Source: Pseudomonas sp. ERMR1:02 (GTDB lineage: Bacteria > Pseudomonadota > Gammaproteobacteria > Pseudomonadales > Pseudomonadaceae). From it: a stretch of DNA of 64,000 nucleotides. Positions 59,154 to 64,000 of this stretch are shown in pieces. The first letter of the stretch is position 1; the number at the start of each line of letters is the position of its first letter. The notes beneath the pieces were generated by a model. That model was not told the DNA's origin. It made no database searches and saw only the letters and a program-made list of their open reading frames with translations. The stretch spans positions 613,501 to 677,500 of the forward strand of contig NZ_NKJI01000001.1 in assembly GCF_002277815.1 (NCBI RefSeq), in the 5' to 3' direction. A program made the translations under genes and the position numbers.

Positions 59154-60932
59154 ATGGCTGACTACAAAGCGCCCCTGCGCGATATGCGCTTCGTCCTCAA
59201 TGAAGTTTTCGAGGTCGCCAAACTTTGGGCCGAGCTGCCGGCGCTGGCCGATACCGTCGATGCTGAAACGGTCGAAGCCATTCTCGAAGAGGCTGGCAAG
59301 GTCACCAGTAAAAGCATTGCTCCCCTGAGCCGCGCGGCGGACGAAGAGGGCTGCCACTGGGCAGACGGAGCTGTCACCACGCCGGCCGGTTTTGCGCAGG
59401 CTTATCAGACCTACGCTGAAGGCGGTTGGGTCGGTGTCGGTGGCGATCCGGCCTACGGCGGCATGGGCATGCCCAAAGCGGTTTCGGCTCAGGTCGAAGA
59501 AATGGTCAACTCCGCCAGCCTGTCGTTCGGTCTGTACCCGATGCTGACCGCCGGGGCCTGCCTGTCGATCAACGCCCACGCCAGCGAAGCGCTGAAAGCC
59601 GCTTACCTGCCGAACATGTACGCCGGTATCTGGGCCGGCTCCATGTGCCTGACCGAGCCGCACGCCGGCACCGACCTGGGGATCATCCGCACCAAGGCCG
59701 AGCCCCAGGCCGACGGTTCTTACAAGGTCAGCGGCACCAAGATTTTCATCACCGGCGGTGAACACGACCTGACCGAAAACATCATTCACCTGGTACTGGC
59801 CAAGCTGCCGGACGCACCGGCGGGGCCCAAAGGCATTTCGCTGTTCCTGGTGCCCAAGTTCATGGTCAATGCCGATGGCAGCCTGGGCGAGCGCAACCCT
59901 TTGAGCTGCGGTTCGATCGAACACAAGATGGGCATTCAGGCCTCCGCGACCTGTGTGATGAACTTCGACGAAGCCGTGGGTTATCTGGTCGGCGAGCCAA
60001 ACAAAGGTTTGGCGGCGATGTTCACCATGATGAACTACGAGCGTCTGGGCGTTGGCATCCAGGGTCTGGCCACCGGCGAACGCTCCTATCAGAACGCCGT
60101 CGAATACGCCCGGGATCGCCTGCAAAGCCGTTCGCCGACCGGCGCGCAGAACAAGGACAAAGTGGCCGACCCGATCATCGTCCACCCGGACGTGCGTCGC
60201 ATGTTGCTGACCATGAAAGCCTCGAACGAAGGCGGCCGTGCCTTTTCCACTTACGTCGCCATGCAACTGGACACCGCCAAGTTCAGCGAAGACGCCACGA
60301 CGCGTAAACGTGCGGAAGACTTGGTGGCGCTGCTGACACCCGTCGCCAAGGCGTTTCTGACCGACCTCGGCCTGGAAACCACGATCCACGGCCAGCAGGT
60401 GTTCGGCGGCCATGGCTACATCCGTGAATGGGGCCAGGAGCAACTGGTGCGCGACGTGCGCATCACCCAGATCTACGAAGGTACCAATGGTATTCAGGCG
60501 CTCGACCTGGTCGGGCGCAAGATTGTTGGCAGCGGCGGGGCGTTCTATAACCTGTTCGCCGACGAGATTCGTCACTTTACCGCGACTGCCAGCGCTGACC
60601 TGGCGGAGTTCACCAAACCGCTGAACGATGCCGTGACAACCCTCGATGAACTGACCGCCTGGTTGCTTGACCGGGCGAAAAACAACCCGAATGAAATCGG
60701 CGCGGCGTCGGTCGAGTACCTGCAAGCTTTCGGTTATGTGGCCTATGCCTACATGTGGGCACTGATGGCCAAGGCTGCCATGGGCAAGGAAGCGCAGGAC
60801 GACTTCTACGCGAGCAAAATGGGCACCGCACGTTTCTACTTTGCCCGCCTGCTGCCGCGGATTCACTCGTTGAGCGCATCTGTGAAGGCGGGAAGCGAGT
60901 CGCTGTTCCTGCTGGACGCAGCGCAGTTCTGA
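59154..60932 (+). CDS. fadE2: Acyl-CoA dehydrogenase, FadE2-like
   Basis: A 592-residue paralogue of the two genes upstream, with TGTMCLTEP replaced by SMCLTEPHAGTDLG and the catalytic-base region IYEGTNGIQALDLVGRK. It is more diverged than the other two are from each other, suggesting a different chain-length range. ATG 59154 ([13 protein letters not shown]) is preceded by GCGAGG; the frame upstream is not family-like. The symbol follows recalled synteny with P. aeruginosa PA0508 (FadE2). Confidence 0.88.
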   Translation: MADYKAPLRDMRFVLNEVFEVAKLWAELPALADTVDAETVEAILEEAGKVTSKSIAPLSRAADEEGCHWADGAVTTPAGFAQAYQTYAEGGWVGVGGDPAYGGMGMPKAVSAQVEEMVNSASLSFGLYPMLTAGACLSINAHASEALKAAYLPNMYAGIWAGSMCLTEPHAGTDLGIIRTKAEPQADGSYKVSGTKIFITGGEHDLTENIIHLVLAKLPDAPAGPKGISLFLVPKFMVNADGSLGERNPLSCGSIEHKMGIQASATCVMNFDEAVGYLVGEPNKGLAAMFTMMNYERLGVGIQGLATGERSYQNAVEYARDRLQSRSPTGAQNKDKVADPIIVHPDVRRMLLTMKASNEGGRAFSTYVAMQLDTAKFSEDATTRKRAEDLVALLTPVAKAFLTDLGLETTIHGQQVFGGHGYIREWGQEQLVRDVRITQIYEGTNGIQALDLVGRKIVGSGGAFYNLFADEIRHFTATASADLAEFTKPLNDAVTTLDELTAWLLDRAKNNPNEIGAASVEYLQAFGYVAYAYMWALMAKAAMGKEAQDDFYASKMGTARFYFARLLPRIHSLSASVKAGSESLFLLDAAQF

Positions 60933-60945
60933 GAATGTAACGGCA

Positions 60946-60963
60946 TGTAAGCATTCTCTTACA
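60946..60963 (+). promoter_or_regulatory. GacA upstream activating sequence
   Basis: TGTAAG-N6-CTTACA is an exact match to the known GacA-binding palindrome of Rsm RNA genes. It is centred about 65 bases before the inferred start of the RNA, where such sites usually lie. It could be mistaken for the fadE2 terminator, since the dyad extends to CGGCATGTAAG/CTTACATGCCG. Confidence 0.93.
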
Positions 60964-61019
60964 TGCCGTGCTGCTGTTCTCCCATAGAAGCAAATTGGAT
61001 CCACAGCTAATCTACTTCA

Positions 61020-61137
61020 CATGGACGTAGCGCAGGAAGCGCAAAGCAACAACACGGACACGTAGGATTCTGCCAGGATGGCGGAATGAAAAGGATGTCA
61101 GGGAAACAGTCTGCAAAGCCCCGCTTCGGCGGGGTTT
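61020..61137 (+). ncRNA. rsmY: RsmY-type regulatory RNA sequestering RsmA/RsmE
   Basis: About 118 bases with eight GGA motifs, among them AGGAA in the loop of GCGCAGGAAGCGC and AGGAT in the loop of GCCAGGATGGC. These are the presentation sites for CsrA-family proteins. A terminator (CCCCGC-TTCG-GCGGGG, TTTTCTT) ends it, and a perfect GacA box and a TAATCT -10 (61008-61013) precede it. GacS/GacA switches it on, which relieves RsmA repression of secondary metabolism and biofilm genes. RsmX is the alternative; I favour RsmY from its length and from the position after fadE2 (in PAO1 rsmY follows the nearby denitrification cluster, from memory). Confidence 0.88.
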
Positions 61138-61140
61138 TCT
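61118..61140 (+). terminator. Terminator of the Rsm RNA
   Basis: CCCCGC / GCGGGG stem with a stable TTCG tetraloop followed by TTTTCTT. Confidence 0.95.
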
Positions 61141-61141
61141 T

Positions 61142-61333
61142 ATGCCTGCGAAAAAGTATTCAGTTCAGGCCATCCAGTTCCGAAGCGCTATTCAAGCGTT
61201 CATCCGGCCGATTCATCACTTCCTCAAGCAAAGTACTCAACAACGCCAGCGAGGCTTGTTGTCGTTGCTGTTGACGTTGTGCGGTTACATTCCGGGGATC
61301 GTGCATGCGGTGTATATCATCGCCAAGCGTTGA
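61142..61333 (+). CDS. Small protein with a Pmp3/YqaE-like C-terminal helix
   Basis: A 63-residue frame whose last 25 residues, LLSLLLTLCGYIPGIVHAVYIIAKR, closely follow the second helix of Pmp3/YqaE membrane proteins. The first helix of that family is missing and replaced by a polar, basic segment (FRSAIQAFIRPIHHFLKQST). I searched the other two plus-strand frames for the lost helix and did not see it. There is no ribosome site, and the ATG lies immediately after the RNA terminator. It is either a remnant or a chimaeric small membrane protein. Confidence 0.45.
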   Translation: MPAKKYSVQAIQFRSAIQAFIRPIHHFLKQSTQQRQRGLLSLLLTLCGYIPGIVHAVYIIAKR

Positions 61334-61355
61334 GTTCAGCTGCGTCAGGTAAATC

Positions 61356-61442
61356 GCTTTCGCGGGCAAGCCTCGCTCCTACAAGGGTGCCATAAACCTG
61401 TAGGAGCGAGCGGTGCGACGATTCGACTTGCCCGCGAAAGGA
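61356..61442. repeat. REP pair, second copy a variant with an enlarged loop
   Basis: The first REP is standard (TTCGCGGGCAAGCCTCGC). The second, CTGTAGGAGCGAG, carries CGGTGCGACGATTCGA before CTTGCCCGCGAAAGG, a longer hairpin variant. Confidence 0.88.
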
Positions 61443-61471
61443 AGCCACAGTTTCTGAGCCAGGCGCAGACT

Positions 61472-63298
61472 TCAGTCCACCTGATCCATCACCCGCCGAT
61501 AAAACAACCACTCCTGCTCCAGCGCATGGGCCTGATTGCCGGCCTTGCGGAAGCCATGGCGTTCGTCCGCATAGTAATGGGCCTCGGCCAGAATGCCATT
61601 GTTCTGCAGCGCTTCAACCATGTCGCGGGTCTGCTGCGGCACTACCACGGCGTCCAGTTCCCCTTGAAAGAAGATCACCGGCACGCAGATGTTGCCAGCG
61701 TGCAGCAGCGGCGTTCGTGCGGCGTAGCGCTCGGCGTCTTGCACGGGATCGCCGATCAACCAATCGAGGTAGTCGCCTTCGAACTTGTGCGTTGACCGAA
61801 CCAATGCAACTGGGTCGCTGACCCCATACAGGCTGGCGCCGGCCCGAAACACGTTGTGGAAGGCCAGCGCGCACAGTGTGGTGTAACCACCGGCACTGCC
61901 GCCGCGAATGAACGCCTTGTCGGCATCGATCAATCCGCGATCGGCGAGATGGCTGACCACCGCGCAGGCGTCTTCGACATCGACATCACCCCAACTCAAA
62001 TGCAGAGCCTGGCGGTAAGTACGGCCGTAGCCGCTGCTACCACGGTAGTTGAGGTCGGCCACGGCGAAACCGCGTTGGGCCCAGTACTGGATGCGCGGGT
62101 CGAGCACCGGATAGCACGCCGAAGTCGGGCCGCCGTGGATGAAAACCACCAGTGGCGGTTTTGCTTCGCCTGTCATTGCCGGGTAGAAGAAACCGTGGGC
62201 TTCGCCAGAACCGCTTGGATAGCGCAGGGTTTGCGGGCGGCTGATCTGCTCGGCGGGCAATGGGCTGATGCCACCAGCCAGCACCTTGACCTGCCGGGTC
62301 TGGCGGTCGATGGCGATCACCGACGAGGAACTGATCGGCGATGCCGCGATGCAATAAATGAATTGCTTATCCAGGGCGAGACTGCGCAAGCGGGTGTAGT
62401 CGCCAGTGAACTCTTCACAAGTTTCCCCGCAAATACCCAATCGACCGAATCCGCCTTCGGTCCAACTCGCCAGATAGCGGTCTTCGCTCAGCGGCAACCA
62501 GGTGCATCCACCGAGCTGCCAAGGGGCGGGACCATAATCTGCGCCAGCGCTCGGCAAAGGGGTCAGACCGTTTGCCGATTCCACCCAAGGCTGCCAGTAA
62601 CCGCCACGATCCGTCAGGCAAAACAATCGACCGCTGTTATCAAATCGCGGTTGCTGCAGGGACTCTTGAATCCCGTCACCGGCCACGCAACGGGCTGGGC
62701 CAAAACCACCGTCGCTCTGGCGTTCGGCAACCATCAAACGGGTTGCGGTCCATGGCTGATCCGGGCGACTCCACTCGATCCACGCCAGGCGTTGCGAATC
62801 AGGACTGAGGGTTGGGGCGGCGTAGAAGTCGGCGCCTTCGGCCAGCAAATGGCGCTTGCCATCAGCCAGATCGATCACCACCAGACGATGCCGGTCGCGG
62901 TTCTCTTCAACCGCCAGGATTTGCCCGTTGGCGAACTGCAAGTCGCCATAGCGGCATACACCGGATGTCAGCACCTCGGGTGCCTCGCGCAGTAGCGATT
63001 GACGATATAGCTGCTGGTCAGCCTCGTTGACGAAAACCACCCCGTCATCGGTCAGACAAAACGCACCACCGCCATATTCGTACACCCGGCTGCGCACACT
63101 GAATCCCGGCGGCGTCAGGCAGTTCGCGACGCCATCGCGCCAATGCCAGATGCGACATGCAGCATCTTCAGGGCGGTATTCGTTCCAGAACAGGCCATGT
63201 CGGCCTACCTGCAGTTCAGCAAAATCGATGCCGGCCGCAACGGCCTTGGCAGCGCTGAAGGGTTCAGCTTTTGGCGATAAGGCGTGAGTTTCGTTCAT
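61472..63298 (-). CDS. pqqH: S9-family (prolyl oligopeptidase) peptidase of the PQQ locus
   Basis: A 608-residue protein with an N-terminal beta-propeller (about 1-360) and a C-terminal alpha/beta hydrolase domain. The nucleophile Ser lies in [32 protein letters not shown] is the oxyanion region, and the catalytic His lies in [14 protein letters not shown]. It overlaps the pqqE end by 35 bases. In P. aeruginosa the gene after pqqE at this position is called pqqH (PA1990). It is thought to trim the PqqA-derived peptide, which is not proven. Confidence 0.88.
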   Translation of the reverse strand: MNETHALSPKAEPFSAAKAVAAGIDFAELQVGRHGLFWNEYRPEDAACRIWHWRDGVANCLTPPGFSVRSRVYEYGGGAFCLTDDGVVFVNEADQQLYRQSLLREAPEVLTSGVCRYGDLQFANGQILAVEENRDRHRLVVIDLADGKRHLLAEGADFYAAPTLSPDSQRLAWIEWSRPDQPWTATRLMVAERQSDGGFGPARCVAGDGIQESLQQPRFDNSGRLFCLTDRGGYWQPWVESANGLTPLPSAGADYGPAPWQLGGCTWLPLSEDRYLASWTEGGFGRLGICGETCEEFTGDYTRLRSLALDKQFIYCIAASPISSSSVIAIDRQTRQVKVLAGGISPLPAEQISRPQTLRYPSGSGEAHGFFYPAMTGEAKPPLVVFIHGGPTSACYPVLDPRIQYWAQRGFAVADLNYRGSSGYGRTYRQALHLSWGDVDVEDACAVVSHLADRGLIDADKAFIRGGSAGGYTTLCALAFHNVFRAGASLYGVSDPVALVRSTHKFEGDYLDWLIGDPVQDAERYAARTPLLHAGNICVPVIFFQGELDAVVVPQQTRDMVEALQNNGILAEAHYYADERHGFRKAGNQAHALEQEWLFYRRVMDQVD

Positions 63299-64000
63299 TG
63301 CGAAAGGCCAGTTGTTCGATGGACTGGGTGGCGTGCTCGGCTTCTTCGCGAGCCTTGAGGATCACGTCGTGATGGTGCGATTTGCTGCACACCGGGTCGG
63401 CATTGCTCGCGTCACCCGTGAGCATAAACGCCTGGCAGCGACAGCCGCCGAAGTCTTTTTCTTTCTCGTCGCAGGAACGGCACGGCTCGGGCATCCAGTC
63501 GTAACCGCGAAAACGGTTGAAGCCGAACGAGTCGTACCAGATGTGCTGCATGCTGTGGTCGCGCACGTTGGGAAATTGCACCGGCATCTGTCTGGCACCA
63601 TGACACGGCAGCGCCGTTCCGTCCGGCGTGACGGTCAGAAAAATACTGCCCCAGCCGTTCATACAGGCTTTCGGACGTTCTTCATAATAGTCCGGCGTGA
63701 CAAAAATCAGTTTGCACGGATGCCCTTCGGCTTCGAGTTTCGCGCGATATTCATTGGTGATGCGCTCTGCTCGAACGAGCTGTTCCTGGGTCGGCAACAG
63801 CCCGACCCGATTGAGCTGCGCCCAACCGTAGAACTGGCAGGTGGCGAGTTCGACGAAGTCCGCCTCAAGGGCGATGCACAGCTCGATGATGCGGTCGATC
63901 TTGTCGATGTTGTGCCGGTGGGTGACGAAATTCAGCACCATCGGATAGCCGTGGGCTTTCACTGCGCGGGCCATTTCCAGCTTCTGCGCGAAGGCCTTTT
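63264..64000 (-). CDS. pqqE: PqqA peptide cyclase (radical SAM), C-terminal part, cut by window edge
   Basis: Makes the Glu-Tyr carbon-carbon cross-link in PqqA, the first step of PQQ synthesis. The visible 245 residues hold the late part of the radical-SAM barrel ([30 protein letters not shown]) and the SPASM domain with its cysteines ([47 protein letters not shown]). The frame continues past base 64000. It is transcribed with pqqH. Confidence 0.96.
   Translation of the reverse strand, partial: KAFAQKLEMARAVKAHGYPMVLNFVTHRHNIDKIDRIIELCIALEADFVELATCQFYGWAQLNRVGLLPTQEQLVRAERITNEYRAKLEAEGHPCKLIFVTPDYYEERPKACMNGWGSIFLTVTPDGTALPCHGARQMPVQFPNVRDHSMQHIWYDSFGFNRFRGYDWMPEPCRSCDEKEKDFGGCRCQAFMLTGDASNADPVCSKSHHHDVILKAREEAEHATQSIEQLAFRNERNSRLIAKS

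Noticed and set aside
60941..60968. Palindrome after fadE2 as a transcription terminator
   Set aside because: There is no T tract, and its core is an exact TGTAAG-N6-CTTACA GacA box placed correctly for the Rsm RNA. It may still act weakly as a terminator.
59133..61004. 623-residue minus-strand open frame opposite fadE2
   Set aside because: Antisense shadow of the acyl-CoA dehydrogenase; similar shadows occur opposite the two paralogues.
61160..61369. Minus-strand open frame of 69 residues opposite the Pmp3-like gene
   Set aside because: No ribosome site, starts inside a REP-flanking region, and lacks family features; the plus-strand frame has the better hydrophobic match.

Overview
The window is chromosomal DNA of a Pseudomonas, most likely of the P. 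fluorescens group. This rests on the protein families present, the dense REP palindromes of two Pseudomonas types, and gene order that (from memory of PAO1, not checked) follows two P. aeruginosa blocks: the sarcosine cluster (ltaE, glyA, soxBDAG, purU, fdhA) and the creBCD, fiuAR-I, glcB, rarD, srkA, comF, bioBFHCD, fadE series, ending in a PQQ locus.

Layout. 1-12 kb: a REP-associated transposase end, threonine aldolase, a TraX-like protein, then the sarcosine/one-carbon catabolic operon. 12-17 kb: an ECF sigma/anti-sigma/fasciclin unit, small exported proteins and the first two of three short Rhs genes (11.9-12.9, 16.7-17.5 and 21.5-22.4 kb), which share a core and 5' leader but carry unrelated AT-rich tips. 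17.6-21.3 kb: CreBCD. 22-30 kb: a glutathione transferase and an iron-uptake regulon (FiuI/FiuR/FiuA-like, PepSY protein) split by an intact IS3-family element that landed in a REP. 30-42 kb: exonuclease plus cNMP/CBS/DUF294 protein, response regulator, malate synthase G, GcvR-like ACT protein, RarD, SrkA, PhoX, ModE. 42-48 kb: ComF and the biotin operon. 48-61 kb: three acyl-CoA dehydrogenase paralogues, interrupted by a divergent pair (an unknown exported protein and a di-heme peroxidase-like protein) and a diguanylate cyclase. 61-64 kb: an RsmY-type regulatory RNA with its GacA box, and the end of the PQQ operon (pqqE, pqqH).

One feature affects the whole annotation: ten genes look broken or fused as read, and each is repaired by restoring exactly one base, mostly in a short homopolymer. 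All ten are apparent deletions. I read this as consensus undercalling in the assembly rather than ten real mutations, and annotate these genes over their full intended length.

The most unusual biology is the set of three orphan Rhs tip genes without adjacent immunity genes (one tip resembles the exotoxin A/diphtheria-type ADP-ribosyltransferase fold), and the unexplained exported protein facing a di-heme peroxidase across 1.1 kb of AT-rich regulatory DNA.
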